Shown here: positions 8,531 to 20,374 of the stretch, piece after piece
How the letters are laid out: every line of letters starts with the position of its first letter
Position numbering within the stretch: the stretch's first letter is position 1
From: Ectothiorhodospira sp. BSL-9
Lineage (GTDB): Bacteria; Pseudomonadota; Gammaproteobacteria; Ectothiorhodospirales; Ectothiorhodospiraceae
Reading direction: 5' to 3'
Assembly (NCBI RefSeq): GCF_001632845.1
Contig: NZ_CP011994.1
Span: forward strand, 372,001 to 436,000
Length of the DNA: 64,000 bases
The notes under the pieces: model-generated
Told to the model about the DNA's origin: nothing
Seen by the model: only the letters and a program-made list of their open reading frames with translations
Databases searched by the model: none
Program-made: the position numbers and the translations under genes

Positions 8531-9373
8531 ATGTTTGTGAATTTCGGCCGCAAAGCGGAAAATAACGAGTATGTGGTTCACAATCCGCCGTCGGTCGCAC
8601 CTGTGAAGGGATCCGTCATCTACGAACAGCCTCTCCACGAGCGCATGCGCCTGTTCATGCGCCTGGAGGTGTTGATGCACCGTTTCTGGCACAGCCTGCA
8701 GCACGACGGTGGCCCCGACACCCATAATGCCCTGCTCACCCTGATCGAGTTGCTCAACCTGACCAACCGGGTGGATCTCAAGCGGGAACTCATGAAGGAG
8801 CTGGAGCGCCAGACCACCAACCTGAGCCGACTCAAGGAAGACCCCGGCGTGGACCAGCGGCGCCTGCAGGCGGTGATTGATCAACAGCGCAAGCTGATCG
8901 AGAACATTCACACCATCAGCGGCCAGCTGGATCAGCAGGTGAAGGGCAACGACTTTTTCAACAGTGTGCGCCAACGGGTCTCCATCCCCGGTGGCACCTG
9001 TGACTTCGACCTGCCCGCCTATCATTTCTGGCTCATGCGACCGGTGTCCGAGCGACGCAAGTTGCTGGAAGAGTGGGCCCGCCCCTTCGATGACATTCAC
9101 GAGGCCGTGGGGCTGATCCTGCAACTCATCCGCAACGCCGGCGCGCCGCGGGAGCTGACCGCCAGCAAGGGCTTCTATGAGCAGACCCTGGACACCAGTC
9201 AGCCCTGGCAGATCATCCGCATCGCCCTGCCCCATAACGCCCACTTCTATCCCGAGATCAGCGCCGGTCGGCAGCGCTTCAATGTGCGCTTCCTGCAGCC
9301 GGGAGACATGCGTGAACGGGCGCCGCAGTGCCAGGGAGATATCCGGTTCTCACTGACGTGCTGCGCCCTGTAG
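8531..9373 (+). CDS. zapD: Cell division protein ZapD (YacF)
   Basis: Cytoplasmic FtsZ-bundling protein that stabilises the Z-ring. The sequence shows the family pattern YEQPLHERMRLFMRLE near residues 36-51 and FWHSL soon after, is mainly helical, and at 280 aa is slightly longer than the E. coli protein. The start has AGAGGTGATAAC upstream of ATG. In many gammaproteobacteria yacG follows zapD; it is absent here, and the next gene is convergent. Confidence 0.93.
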   Translation: MFVNFGRKAENNEYVVHNPPSVAPVKGSVIYEQPLHERMRLFMRLEVLMHRFWHSLQHDGGPDTHNALLTLIELLNLTNRVDLKRELMKELERQTTNLSRLKEDPGVDQRRLQAVIDQQRKLIENIHTISGQLDQQVKGNDFFNSVRQRVSIPGGTCDFDLPAYHFWLMRPVSERRKLLEEWARPFDDIHEAVGLILQLIRNAGAPRELTASKGFYEQTLDTSQPWQIIRIALPHNAHFYPEISAGRQRFNVRFLQPGDMRERAPQCQGDIRFSLTCCAL

Positions 9374-9374
9374 C

Positions 9375-9397
9375 AACCGCTTGAAGTGAACGCGGTT
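9375..9397. terminator. Hairpin between convergent zapD and the gene ending at 9398
   Basis: AACCGC (9375-9380) and GCGGTT (9392-9397) form a six-base-pair stem with an 11-nt loop exactly filling the gap between two convergent genes. There is no U-run on either side, so it would be a weak or factor-assisted bidirectional terminator. Confidence 0.4.
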
Positions 9398-9913
9398 TCA
9401 GCCCCCCGTGCTGCGCTCCATACGGCGCGCCGGGCGTTCGAGCAGCACCGGCACCCGCGCCTCGTAAGCCTGCCCCTGGTAGGCAAACCGCACCTGGGCC
9501 ACCCAGTCCAGTCGACCCGACATGCATAGGGGCAGGGCCGATGGGGCGCGCCATACGCCATCGTCCCCCTCCCCGAAGGCAAACCGGTTCACACCCATGT
9601 CCATGCCCGGCATGATGTAGGACACCTCCAGGGGCTCCACCGGCCCTTGCGCTTCCAGGATCAGGTCAAAGTCCTCCAGAGGCGGGAGGGTGTCCGGGCC
9701 GCGAATGGTCAGGCGCATCCCGTCCAACTCCACGGTGCAGCCCGCACGATTCAGCTCGCAGCCCTCGGGCGCCTCCAGCACCACTCGATCCCCGGCGCCA
9801 GGGTCCAGCATCGGGCGCAACCAGGTTTCGCTGCCCCAGATACTCAGGCCAAGGACCAGCAGGATCACCGGCAGAACCTGCCAGGGACGGGGGTTGCGAA
9901 GGCTCATGAACAT
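9398..9913 (-). CDS. Membrane-anchored periplasmic protein, FixH/YtkA-like (uncharacterised)
   Basis: A 171-residue protein I cannot name. Residues 10-30 are one hydrophobic segment (signal anchor); the rest is predicted periplasmic. The motif YIMPGMDMG followed by a W and then LPLCMSGRLDW recalls FixH/YtkA-type beta-sandwich domains that contribute to copper-protein or oxidase maturation, but this is pattern resemblance only. There are two possible ATG starts (9913 and 9907), with AGGAG close upstream. It begins 6 bp after the Nudix/ThiE gene and is probably the last gene of the secA-argJ transcription unit. Confidence 0.6.
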   Translation of the reverse strand: MFMSLRNPRPWQVLPVILLVLGLSIWGSETWLRPMLDPGAGDRVVLEAPEGCELNRAGCTVELDGMRLTIRGPDTLPPLEDFDLILEAQGPVEPLEVSYIMPGMDMGVNRFAFGEGDDGVWRAPSALPLCMSGRLDWVAQVRFAYQGQAYEARVPVLLERPARRMERSTGG

Positions 9914-9919
9914 GCGCTC

Positions 9920-10897
9920 CTATTCGGATGAACAAGCGGGCCATACCCCACGGATGCCGGCCACACCCTGACCTCCATGGATACGGGCAAGAGGGATATC
10001 TTCCGGGGTCATTCCCCCCAGGGCGTAGACCGGACAGACCGCCTCGCCGACCAGGGCCTGGAAACCCGACCACCCCAGTGGCGCGGCACCGGGGTGCGTC
10101 CGGGTGGGCGCCACCGGGGAGACCACCACGAAATCGCAGCCCGCCCGCCTGGCCATCGCCATGGACGAGGCATCATGTACCGAGGCGGCCACGAGAAAAC
10201 CAGAGGGCACGCCGGACGGAAGCCCCCGCCAGCCGCACAAACGCCGATGGTTGAGATGGACGCCATCCACCCCCAGGTCACGGGCGAGTTCGAGGTCGGC
10301 ATTGAGCATCAGTCGAACCCCTTGCCGCCGGCACAGGGCCAGGGCATCCCGGGCCAGCGAGGCATAGGCCCCGGCATCCAGCTGAGGGGCGCGCAGTTGC
10401 ACCAGGCTCACAGAGGGGTCCCCCAGACTGCACTCCAGATGGACCCGCAACTGCTCCGGGTCCCAGTGATCCGGGGTGATGAGGTAACGTTCCGGCAGGG
10501 AGAGGGCCCGGATGATGGGACGGTTGGCCTCGGGGAAGTCCCGGGCATGGAGGGCCTCCACAGGCACCCACTCCAGGGGTTGACCTTCCAGCCCCTGAGG
10601 CGTGCCCTGAAAATCGGTCACCCGCACCACGTCCAGCTGGACCCGCAGGTCCGGGTAATCATGGGTGAGACTGATCAAGGGTTCGTGACTCAGGGGGGTG
10701 ATGCCCAGCTCTTCCCGAAGCTCCCGGGTCAGGGCCTGACCCAGGGACTCCCCCGGCTCCCGCTTGCCTCCCGGAAACTCCCAGCGCCCCCCCTGATGGA
10801 CACCCTGCGGACGGCGGGCGATCAGGCACCGCCCCTGGTCGTCCATGATGACAGCCACCACCACCGGCAGGGGAGAACAATCGTTACGGGTGCCCAT
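9920..10897 (-). CDS. Nudix hydrolase fused to thiamine-phosphate-synthase-like domain (MutT/ThiE fusion)
   Basis: A two-domain protein of 325 aa. Residues 8-135 are a MutT-type Nudix domain whose box fits GX5EX7REUXEEXGU (G44, E50, R58, E59, E62, E63), implying hydrolysis of oxidised nucleotides such as 8-oxo-dGTP. Residues ~145-320 resemble the ThiE/TenI TIM barrel (ALCRRQGVRLMLNAD, VDGVHLNHR, VASVHDASS). The same fusion occurs as PA4400 in Pseudomonas. Thiamine activity of the second domain is doubtful because no other thi genes are near. It lies 17 bp downstream of argJ. Confidence 0.88.
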   Translation of the reverse strand: MGTRNDCSPLPVVVAVIMDDQGRCLIARRPQGVHQGGRWEFPGGKREPGESLGQALTRELREELGITPLSHEPLISLTHDYPDLRVQLDVVRVTDFQGTPQGLEGQPLEWVPVEALHARDFPEANRPIIRALSLPERYLITPDHWDPEQLRVHLECSLGDPSVSLVQLRAPQLDAGAYASLARDALALCRRQGVRLMLNADLELARDLGVDGVHLNHRRLCGWRGLPSGVPSGFLVAASVHDASSMAMARRAGCDFVVVSPVAPTRTHPGAAPLGWSGFQALVGEAVCPVYALGGMTPEDIPLARIHGGQGVAGIRGVWPACSSE

Positions 10898-10914
10898 GAC
10901 CGCCCTCCCCGGGC

Positions 10915-12129
10915 TCAGGAGCGGTATTCTGCGTTGATGCGCACGTAGTCGTAGGAGAAGTCACAGGTGTACACCTCGGCCTGGTCATGCCCTCTTCCAC
11001 CCAGGTCAATGGTCATCATGATCTCCGCCTGATCCATGACCCGCTGGCCGGCCTGCTCGGTGTACTCCGGTGCCCGCCCGCCATCGACCACGATGCGCAC
11101 ATCGCCCAGGTGGATGGTCACCGCATCCACGTCCAGCTCCGGCAGACCGGCACGCCCCACGGCAGCCAGAATGCGTCCCCAGTTGGGATCGGAAGCGAAC
11201 AAGGCCGTTTTCACCAATGGTGATTGGGCCACGGTCATGCCCACGACGCGGGCCTCCCGGGCATCCCGGGCGCCAGTCACCCGCACGGTGACGAACTTGG
11301 TGGCACCCTCCCCGTCCCTGACGATGGCCTGGGCCAGATAGCGACAGACGCGCAGCAGGGCCGCCTCGAAGGCATCCCGGTCCTCGGTGCTTTCCACCGC
11401 CACACCCGAGGCCCCGGTGGCCGCCAGCACGCAGGCATCGTTGGTGGAGGTATCACCGTCCACGGTGATGACATTGAAACTCTGATCGGCACAGCGCCCC
11501 AGCATGGCCTGCAAAAGGCCGGATTCCACCCGGGCATCGCTGGCCACATAGGCCAGCATCGTGGCCATGTCCGGATGGACCATCCCGGAGCCCTTGGCAA
11601 TCCCGGTGAGGGTCACCGTGCCACCGGAGAGTGCCACCTGCTCGCTGATGCCCTTGCCCACCGTATCGGTGGTCATGATGGCGCGCATGGCGGCCATCCA
11701 GCCCTGTGGATTCAGGCCCTGGATGGCCGCCGGCAGAACGTCGGTGATGCGCTCCACGGGCAGGGGTTCGCCAATCACGCCGGTGGAGAAAGGCAGTACC
11801 CGCTCGGGCCGGGTGTGCCCCACCTCGGCCACGGCGGCACAGCAGGCCAGCGCCGCATGCATGCCCGGCTGCCCTGTTCCGGCGTTGGCATTACCGGCGT
11901 TGATCAGCAGATAGCGCGGAGCCTCACGGGCCAGATGATCCCGCGCCACATGCACCGGCGCGGCGCAGAAGGCGTTACGGGTGAAGACAGCAGCACACTC
12001 GCTACCGGGTGCCAGTTCCATCAGCACCAGGTCGTTGCGATCCTTGTAGCGGATGCCTGCCGCCACGGCGCACAGGCGTACGCCGGGAACCGGCAGCAGT
12101 CGATCGGGTTCAGAGAGGTGAACAGCCAC
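10915..12129 (-). CDS. argJ: Glutamate N-acetyltransferase / amino-acid acetyltransferase ArgJ
   Basis: Transfers the acetyl group from N-acetylornithine to glutamate (and may make N-acetylglutamate from acetyl-CoA) in arginine synthesis. The protein is made as a precursor that cleaves itself before a threonine; the motif KGSGMVHPDMATMLAY shows the nucleophile at T190. 404 aa is normal for the family. It starts 3 bp after the secA stop, so it is co-transcribed with secA, an arrangement also seen in Pseudomonas. Confidence 0.95.
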   Translation of the reverse strand: MAVHLSEPDRLLPVPGVRLCAVAAGIRYKDRNDLVLMELAPGSECAAVFTRNAFCAAPVHVARDHLAREAPRYLLINAGNANAGTGQPGMHAALACCAAVAEVGHTRPERVLPFSTGVIGEPLPVERITDVLPAAIQGLNPQGWMAAMRAIMTTDTVGKGISEQVALSGGTVTLTGIAKGSGMVHPDMATMLAYVASDARVESGLLQAMLGRCADQSFNVITVDGDTSTNDACVLAATGASGVAVESTEDRDAFEAALLRVCRYLAQAIVRDGEGATKFVTVRVTGARDAREARVVGMTVAQSPLVKTALFASDPNWGRILAAVGRAGLPELDVDAVTIHLGDVRIVVDGGRAPEYTEQAGQRVMDQAEIMMTIDLGGRGHDQAEVYTCDFSYDYVRINAEYRS

Positions 12130-12132
12130 GGC

Positions 12133-14985
<2,853 letters not shown>

Positions 14986-15092
14986 GAAGGTTTCGCGCTG
15001 CGTGACTGGGTTTCTGATCGACCATGATAACTGATCGTCCACCGGGGCGCAGGAGGCCGGGGGCCTGCACCCGATGGGCTCACCCGGGGAGG

Positions 15093-16010
15093 TCAGCCGG
15101 AGGACTCGATGAACCGATGGGGATTGGTATGACGACCATCCTTGAGCACCTCGAAGTGCACATGCGTGCCGGTGGCCCGACCGGTGGCGCCCATTTTGGC
15201 GATCACATCGCCCCTGCGCACCGTATCCCCCACCGAGACCAGCATCTCCTTATTGTGGGCATAGCGCGTGACATAGCCGTTACCGTGATCAATCTCCACC
15301 AACTTGCCAAAGGCGTCGTTATAGTCGGCAAAGACCACGATCCCACCGGCCACGGCGATGATCTCGGTGCCCGGAGCGGCGGCGAAGTCCACCCCCCGAT
15401 GGAAGGCCTGGCGGCCGGTGAACGGATCGGTGCGGGTGCCATAGCCGGAGGACATCCAGCCCGTCCTCACCGGACGCCCTGCAGGGGTCACCTCTTCCTG
15501 CAACTGGTCGGAGAGGATCAGCCGACCCAGCAGCCGCAACTGGGACTCCCGATCGTCCAGCACTCGGGCCAGATCGTCCAGCTCCCGCGTCAGGTCGGAT
15601 CGCCGGGTGTCCTGCAGGACATCCTCAGGCCCCCCGATGCCAGGGAGCCCGGCAAAATTGAATTCGCCATCGTCCAGCCCGGCCATGCTCACCAGCTTGC
15701 TGCCCAGGGCGTCCAGGCGTGTGGCCTGGGCCTGAAGCTGCGCCACCCTGAGGGTGAGCGCATCGAGGCTGGCCTCGGTGGTGTCCCGGGTCTGGCTGAG
15801 TTGTTCACGTTGCTCCACCAGCGCCCTTTCCCACTGGACGAAAATGGCATCCGGGGGGGCCTGACGGCTGCCCAACTGGAATCCGGCCCACAGCAGCATG
15901 CCACCGACCACCAGCAAGGCGGCGATGGGCATGGCAAACTGTTGCCAGCGGGTAAACTGGATACGACGTGGACCGTTTTGGCCCTGACCTGCCAGTAGGA
16001 TGATCTGCAT
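15093..16010 (-). CDS. M23-family peptidoglycan endopeptidase with N-terminal membrane anchor
   Basis: Likely cell-wall hydrolase or hydrolase regulator of the LytM/NlpD type. One transmembrane helix lies at about residues 24-44, then a coiled-coil-like region (residues ~60-150), then the M23 domain with HRGVDFA (H-x3-D) and the C-terminal THVHFE (HxH) zinc ligands, so it looks catalytically intact. The ATG at 16010 gives a short cytoplasmic tail before the helix; the frame is open further upstream but would run into the dciA promoter region. It ends 107 bp before secA. It is commonly found upstream of secA in related genomes. Confidence 0.9.
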   Translation of the reverse strand: MQIILLAGQGQNGPRRIQFTRWQQFAMPIAALLVVGGMLLWAGFQLGSRQAPPDAIFVQWERALVEQREQLSQTRDTTEASLDALTLRVAQLQAQATRLDALGSKLVSMAGLDDGEFNFAGLPGIGGPEDVLQDTRRSDLTRELDDLARVLDDRESQLRLLGRLILSDQLQEEVTPAGRPVRTGWMSSGYGTRTDPFTGRQAFHRGVDFAAAPGTEIIAVAGGIVVFADYNDAFGKLVEIDHGNGYVTRYAHNKEMLVSVGDTVRRGDVIAKMGATGRATGTHVHFEVLKDGRHTNPHRFIESSG

Positions 16011-16108
16011 GGCGACCTGAGTTTGTGAGTGACACCACCCGACCAAACCACGAGCCGGAATAAGGCGGGGGATGCGCTCGGCACAATCCCGTATAAAACT
16101 ACAAACTT

Positions 16109-16117
16109 TGGGATAAT
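16109..16117 (+). promoter_or_regulatory. Candidate extended -10 promoter for dciA
   Basis: TGGGATAAT matches the TGnTATAAT extended -10 pattern at 5 of 6 hexamer positions, about 60 bp upstream of dciA in the 167-bp divergent gap with the M23 gene. No convincing -35 box was seen. Confidence 0.33.
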
Positions 16118-16177
16118 AGCGAACGAACCCGCTCAAGGGAAACCATTCACGCCCAGACCACCCCGGGAAGATTCACC

Positions 16178-16588
16178 ATGCGTGCCCCCCGAACCTATCT
16201 CGATCCCACGATGCTGGACCAGGCGCGACGACTGGAAGCCATGACCCAGAGCGTGCGCACGCTGCTGCCGCCGGGGCTGCGGGATCATTGCTGGGTGGGG
16301 AACATCAAGGACGGCGTATTGATCCTGGTGACCGATTCCGGCACCTGGGCGCATCAGTTACGCTACATGCAGCGGGAGGTGCTCAAGCAGATGAAGGCCT
16401 ACCACGGCATCAGCGCTCGATCCGTCAAGATCCGCGTGCGCCCGGTGATGCAGGCCTTTACGCCACGCCCCGGCAAGCCGCTACCCCCGCTCAACGAGGA
16501 CGCCCGCGAGGCCCTTTCCCGGGCCGCGGATTCAGTGGAGGATCCGGAACTGAGGAAGACCCTGCGTCGCTTTGCAACGCAGGGCTGA
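16178..16588 (+). CDS. DciA-like helicase-loader / DUF721 protein
   Basis: A 136-residue protein with the DUF721 pattern: a central segment with LPPGLRDHCWVGNIKDGVLI and WAHQLRYMQREVL, followed by an I-x-V-x-P turn (KIRVRP). DUF721 members (DciA) load the replicative helicase DnaB in bacteria that lack DnaC. The location between secA/M23 and lpxC is the usual one for this family in gammaproteobacteria. It converges on lpxC with an 11-bp gap. Confidence 0.85.
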   Translation: MRAPRTYLDPTMLDQARRLEAMTQSVRTLLPPGLRDHCWVGNIKDGVLILVTDSGTWAHQLRYMQREVLKQMKAYHGISARSVKIRVRPVMQAFTPRPGKPLPPLNEDAREALSRAADSVEDPELRKTLRRFATQG

Positions 16589-16599
16589 TGTGAAAGCGC

Positions 16600-17511
16600 T
16601 CAGGCGGTGGCCGCCTGGGCGTAGGAGATGGGCAGACGCTCGGACTCGTCCTCGAAGGTGACGATCTCGTAGGCGTCCGGCTGCTTGATCAGCTGGCGGA
16701 TCAGGTGATTGTTCAAGGCGTGACCGGACTTGTAACCCTCAAAAGCGCCAATCAGGCTGTAGCCCAACTGGTACAGGTCACCGATGGCATCCAGGATCTT
16801 GTGCTTGACGAACTCGTCCTCGTAACGCAGGCCGTCCTCGTTGAGCACGCGGAAGTCATCAAGCACCACGGCATTGTCCAGACTGCCCCCCAGGGCCAGC
16901 TGCTTGCCCCGCAACGCCTCGATATCGCGCATGAAGCCGAAGGTGCGGGCCCGGCTCACTTCCTTGACGAAGGAGGTAGTGGAAAAATCCAGCTCAGCAC
17001 TCTGGATGCCACCGCTGAAGATGGGGTGATCAAAACCGATGGAAAAGGCCACCTTGAAGCCATCGAAGGGTTCGAATCGGGCCCACTTGTCATCCTCACG
17101 CACCTCCACCGGCTTCTTGATCCGGATGAAGCGTTTGGGCGCGTTCTGTTCAACGATGCCCGCTGACTGGATCAGGAACACAAAGGGGCCTGCACTGCCG
17201 TCCATGATGGGCACCTCGGCAGCACTGACCTCCACGTACAGGTTGTCGATCCCAAGGCCAGCCACGGCCGAGAGCAGATGCTCCACCGTGGAAACCCGCA
17301 CCGGCCCATCCACCATGGTGGTGGACAGACAGGTATCTCCCACATTCTCGGGGTGGGCCTTGATTTCCACCACCGGATCCAGATCGACGCGCCGAAAGAC
17401 CACACCGGTGTCCGCCGGGGCGGGGCGCAACATCAGGTAGATCTTCTCCCCTGTGTGAAGCCCCACGCCGGTGGCCCGGATGGTGTTCTTGAGTGTGCGT
17501 TGTCTGATCAC
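16600..17511 (-). CDS. lpxC: UDP-3-O-acyl-N-acetylglucosamine deacetylase LpxC
   Basis: Zinc amidase for the committed step of lipid A synthesis. Metal ligands are visible as H78 (TVEHLLS), H237 and D241 ([10 protein letters not shown]), with the catalytic base H264 (SGHALNNH). 303 aa is standard. The start codon is GTG, not ATG. It lies downstream of ftsZ as in E. coli, separated by 221 bp that may hold its own promoter. The C-terminal ISYAQAATA tail is short and ends in small residues, consistent with, but not proof of, FtsH-dependent turnover. Confidence 0.97.
   Translation of the reverse strand: MIRQRTLKNTIRATGVGLHTGEKIYLMLRPAPADTGVVFRRVDLDPVVEIKAHPENVGDTCLSTTMVDGPVRVSTVEHLLSAVAGLGIDNLYVEVSAAEVPIMDGSAGPFVFLIQSAGIVEQNAPKRFIRIKKPVEVREDDKWARFEPFDGFKVAFSIGFDHPIFSGGIQSAELDFSTTSFVKEVSRARTFGFMRDIEALRGKQLALGGSLDNAVVLDDFRVLNEDGLRYEDEFVKHKILDAIGDLYQLGYSLIGAFEGYKSGHALNNHLIRQLIKQPDAYEIVTFEDESERLPISYAQAATA
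16601..16617. terminator. Hairpin at the convergent dciA/lpxC ends
   Basis: CAGGCGG and CCGCCTG pair perfectly around a TGG loop. The hairpin overlaps the last codons of lpxC and lies 13 bp after the dciA stop. There is no U-run on the dciA side, so termination is only a possibility. Confidence 0.3.
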
Positions 17512-17597
17512 AGTGATGTCCTCGGAGCACCGGACAGCCTCGAAAGGGCGCCCTGCCGTTCCCGCCAGGGCCGGACCGGCGTCGATAAAAGTTGACG

Positions 17598-17625
17598 ACT
17601 ATAGCACAGCATTATGTCATGTGCA
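17598..17625 (-). promoter_or_regulatory. Candidate lpxC promoter
   Basis: On the minus strand, TGCACA (17620-17625) and TATAGT (17598-17603) are separated by 16 nt, about 87 bp upstream of the lpxC start. The -10 is good and the -35 is partial. A separate lpxC promoter between ftsZ and lpxC is known in E. coli. Confidence 0.33.
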
Positions 17626-17675
17626 GTGCAGCATAAGCGGCCGATCGTCGGCTGAAAGTCTCCGATGAGCGCCCG

Positions 17676-17695
17676 CCCGGCGCCGGGGGTACCCC
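17676..17695. repeat. Two overlapping perfect palindromes downstream of ftsZ
   Basis: A 12-bp perfect palindrome (17676-17687, CCCGGCGCCGGG) overlaps a 10-bp palindrome (17686-17695, GGGGTACCCC) in the ftsZ-lpxC gap. They could form a very stable GC hairpin in the transcript after the ftsZ stop, but there is no U-run. The role is unknown. Confidence 0.4.
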
Positions 17696-17732
17696 GCCCC
17701 GCGAGGCACCCCCTGCCCTCCCCCGGCCATGA

Positions 17733-18944
17733 TCAATCCGCCTGTTTGCGCAGGAAAGCCGGGATATCCAGGTAGTCCATATTGGTATTGCCGGAAGAGT
17801 CATAACCGCCACCACTTTGCTGCTTGCGCATGACGGCAGGACGGTCCAGCTTCTCGTAGTCCACCACTTCCAGTTCCGACTGACCGTGCTGCACGGCCGC
17901 AGCCGCTGCACCGCCGGCGGCAGCCACCTGATGGGTCTCCACCAGCTTGACGGCCGGCTTCTCCCGGGTGGGACGGGTGGCCTGCCCCGGGGTGCCCAGA
18001 CCGGTGGCCACCAGGGTCACGCGCAGTTCGTCGCCCATGTCCGGATCGATGACCGTACCCACCACCACAGTGGCGTCTTCGGAGGCGAACTCCTTGACGG
18101 CAGCGCCCACTTCCTCGAACTCGCCGATGGACATGTCCATACCGGCGGTCACATTCACCAGGATGCCGCGAGCCCCGGAAAGGTTCACGTCCTCCAGCAA
18201 GGGGCTGGAGATGGCGGCCTCGGCGGCCACCCGGGCGCGGTCACCGCCGGAAGCAGTACCCGTACCCATCATGGCCATACCCATCTCCGACATCACCGTG
18301 CGCACGTCAGCGAAGTCCACGTTGATCAGGCCCGGACGGGTGATCAACTCGGCAATACCCTGAACCGCACCCAGCAGCACGTCATTGGCGGCCTTGAAGG
18401 CATCCAGCAGGGTGACGTTCTTGCCCAGCACCGAGAGCAGCTTGTCATTGGGAATGGTGATCAGGGAATCCACATACTTGGCCAGATTCTCCATCCCCGT
18501 CTGGGCCACCTGCATGCGCTTCTTGCCCTCGAACGGGAAGGGCTTGGTGACCACCGCCACGGTGAGCACGCCCATTTCCTTGGCGATCTGCGCCACCACG
18601 GGCGCGGCGCCGGTGCCCGTGCCACCGCCCATACCGGCGGTGATGAAGACCATGTCGGCCCCATCGATCATCTCCTGGATGCGCTCCCGATCCTCCAGGG
18701 CGGCCTCGCGGCCCACCGTGGGGTCGGCACCGGCACCCAGCCCCTTGGTGATGTGGGCGCCCATCTGCAGCAGCGTCTTGGCGTCCACCCGTTTCAGCGC
18801 CTGGGCATCCGTGTTGGCGCAGACAAAGTCCACGCCCTCGATAGAGGCGTTGACCATGTGCTGCACCGCATTACCACCGCCGCCACCGACGCCGATGACC
18901 TTGATGACCGCGTTTTGCGGATAGGTATCCATCAGTTCAAACAT
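17733..18944 (-). CDS. ftsZ: Cell division GTPase FtsZ
   Basis: Tubulin homologue that forms the Z-ring. The tubulin signature GGGTGTGAAP is present, as are the N-terminal GVGGGGGNAV nucleotide loop and the conserved C-terminal peptide (DYLDIPAFLRKQAD) that binds FtsA, ZipA and ZapD. 403 aa. A strong site AGGAGGT lies seven bases before the ATG. It is 119 bp downstream of ftsA, with no clear promoter seen in that gap. Confidence 0.98.
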   Translation of the reverse strand: MFELMDTYPQNAVIKVIGVGGGGGNAVQHMVNASIEGVDFVCANTDAQALKRVDAKTLLQMGAHITKGLGAGADPTVGREAALEDRERIQEMIDGADMVFITAGMGGGTGTGAAPVVAQIAKEMGVLTVAVVTKPFPFEGKKRMQVAQTGMENLAKYVDSLITIPNDKLLSVLGKNVTLLDAFKAANDVLLGAVQGIAELITRPGLINVDFADVRTVMSEMGMAMMGTGTASGGDRARVAAEAAISSPLLEDVNLSGARGILVNVTAGMDMSIGEFEEVGAAVKEFASEDATVVVGTVIDPDMGDELRVTLVATGLGTPGQATRPTREKPAVKLVETHQVAAAGGAAAAAVQHGQSELEVVDYEKLDRPAVMRKQQSGGGYDSSGNTNMDYLDIPAFLRKQAD

Positions 18945-19063
18945 TTCCGTTACCTCCTAGAACCCATTGGTTCATTCACCGAATTGATTTTGCGATTCCC
19001 GATCTCACCCAACCAGCCGCCGCATTCCCGTCTATTCTTTGCCATTCCCTTACCCCGCCCGCA

Positions 19064-20299
19064 TCACAGGTTCCCCTGGAACCAACTGCGCATGCGCGCC
19101 CAGACCGATTTCATGCCACCGCCGCGCACCCCCTCACCGGTACGCTCCAGACGGCTTTCATGACCAAACAAAAGCAGGCCCACACCGGTGGAATGCACCG
19201 GGTTGCGAACCGCATCCACCAGCCCGGTCACGTAATGGGGCAACCCCAGTCGCACCGGCATGTGGAACACCTCTTCCGCCAGTTCGGCGACACCTTCCAT
19301 CTTCGAGGAACCCCCGGTGAGCACCACGCCGGCTGCCACCATCTCCTCGCAGCCGGAGCGCCGCAGTTCCGACTGCACCAGGGACATGAGTTCCTCGTAG
19401 CGAGGCTCCACCACCCCGGCCAGTGTCTGGCGTGACAACCGACGCGGGGGACGATCCCCCACGCCCGGCACCTCGATGGTTTCCTCCGGATCCGCCAGCT
19501 GACGCAGGGCGCAGGCATACTTGATCTTCAAATCCTCGGCATACTGGGTGGGCGTGCGCAGGGCCACGGCAATGTCGTTGGTCACCTGATCGCCGGCAAT
19601 GGGGATCACCGCCGTGTGACGGATGGCCCCATCGGTGAACACGGCGATATCGGTGGTGCCGCCACCGATATCCACCAGGCACACCCCCAGTTCCTTCTCA
19701 TCCTCGGTGAGCACCGCGTAACTGGACGCCAGTTGCTCGAGGATGATGTCGTCCACCTCCAGACCACAGCGGCGGACGCACTTGATGATGTTCTGGGCCG
19801 CGGAGACGGCGCCCGTGACCAGATGCACCTTGGCCTCCAGCCTTACCCCGGACATGCCCACCGGCTCGCGAATACCCTCCTGCTCGTCGATGATGAATTC
19901 CTGGGGCAGCACATGCAGGATGCGCTGGTCCGCCGGGATGGCCACCGCCCGGGCGGCATCGATCACCCGCTCCACATCCGCCGGCGTGACCTCCTGGTCC
20001 TTGATGGCCACCACGCCGGTGGAGTTGAGGCTCTTCACATGGCTGCCGGCGATACCGGTGAACACCGAGTGGATCTGACAGCCGGCCATCAGCTCGGCCT
20101 CCTCGATGGCCCGCTGAATGGACTGCACGGTGGACTCGATGTTGACCACCACACCTTTCTTGAGGCCTCGTGAGGGGTGCGAGCCGATACCGACGATCTC
20201 GATCTCCCCTTCATCAGAGATCTCGCCGACGATGGCCTCCACCTTGGAGGTCCCGATATCCAGGCCGACGATCATTCCCTTATCCGATCGCTTCGACAT
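19064..20299 (-). CDS. ftsA: Cell division protein FtsA
   Basis: Actin-like ATPase that tethers FtsZ to the membrane. Phosphate loops are visible as GLDIGTSKVEAIVGEI near the N-terminus and DIGGGTTDIAVF near residue 205, and an adenosine motif GVVLTGGSS. The C-terminus ends in an amphipathic helix-like MRSWFQGNL, the membrane-targeting sequence. 411 aa. It follows ftsQ by 75 bp. Confidence 0.97.
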   Translation of the reverse strand: MSKRSDKGMIVGLDIGTSKVEAIVGEISDEGEIEIVGIGSHPSRGLKKGVVVNIESTVQSIQRAIEEAELMAGCQIHSVFTGIAGSHVKSLNSTGVVAIKDQEVTPADVERVIDAARAVAIPADQRILHVLPQEFIIDEQEGIREPVGMSGVRLEAKVHLVTGAVSAAQNIIKCVRRCGLEVDDIILEQLASSYAVLTEDEKELGVCLVDIGGGTTDIAVFTDGAIRHTAVIPIAGDQVTNDIAVALRTPTQYAEDLKIKYACALRQLADPEETIEVPGVGDRPPRRLSRQTLAGVVEPRYEELMSLVQSELRRSGCEEMVAAGVVLTGGSSKMEGVAELAEEVFHMPVRLGLPHYVTGLVDAVRNPVHSTGVGLLLFGHESRLERTGEGVRGGGMKSVWARMRSWFQGNL

Positions 20300-20374
20300 A
20301 AGTCTTGTTCTCCCGTACCCGGACGTTCGCTGTCTGTCGCTGTTGCCTATTGGCCATAAACGTCTTCAAGTCAT

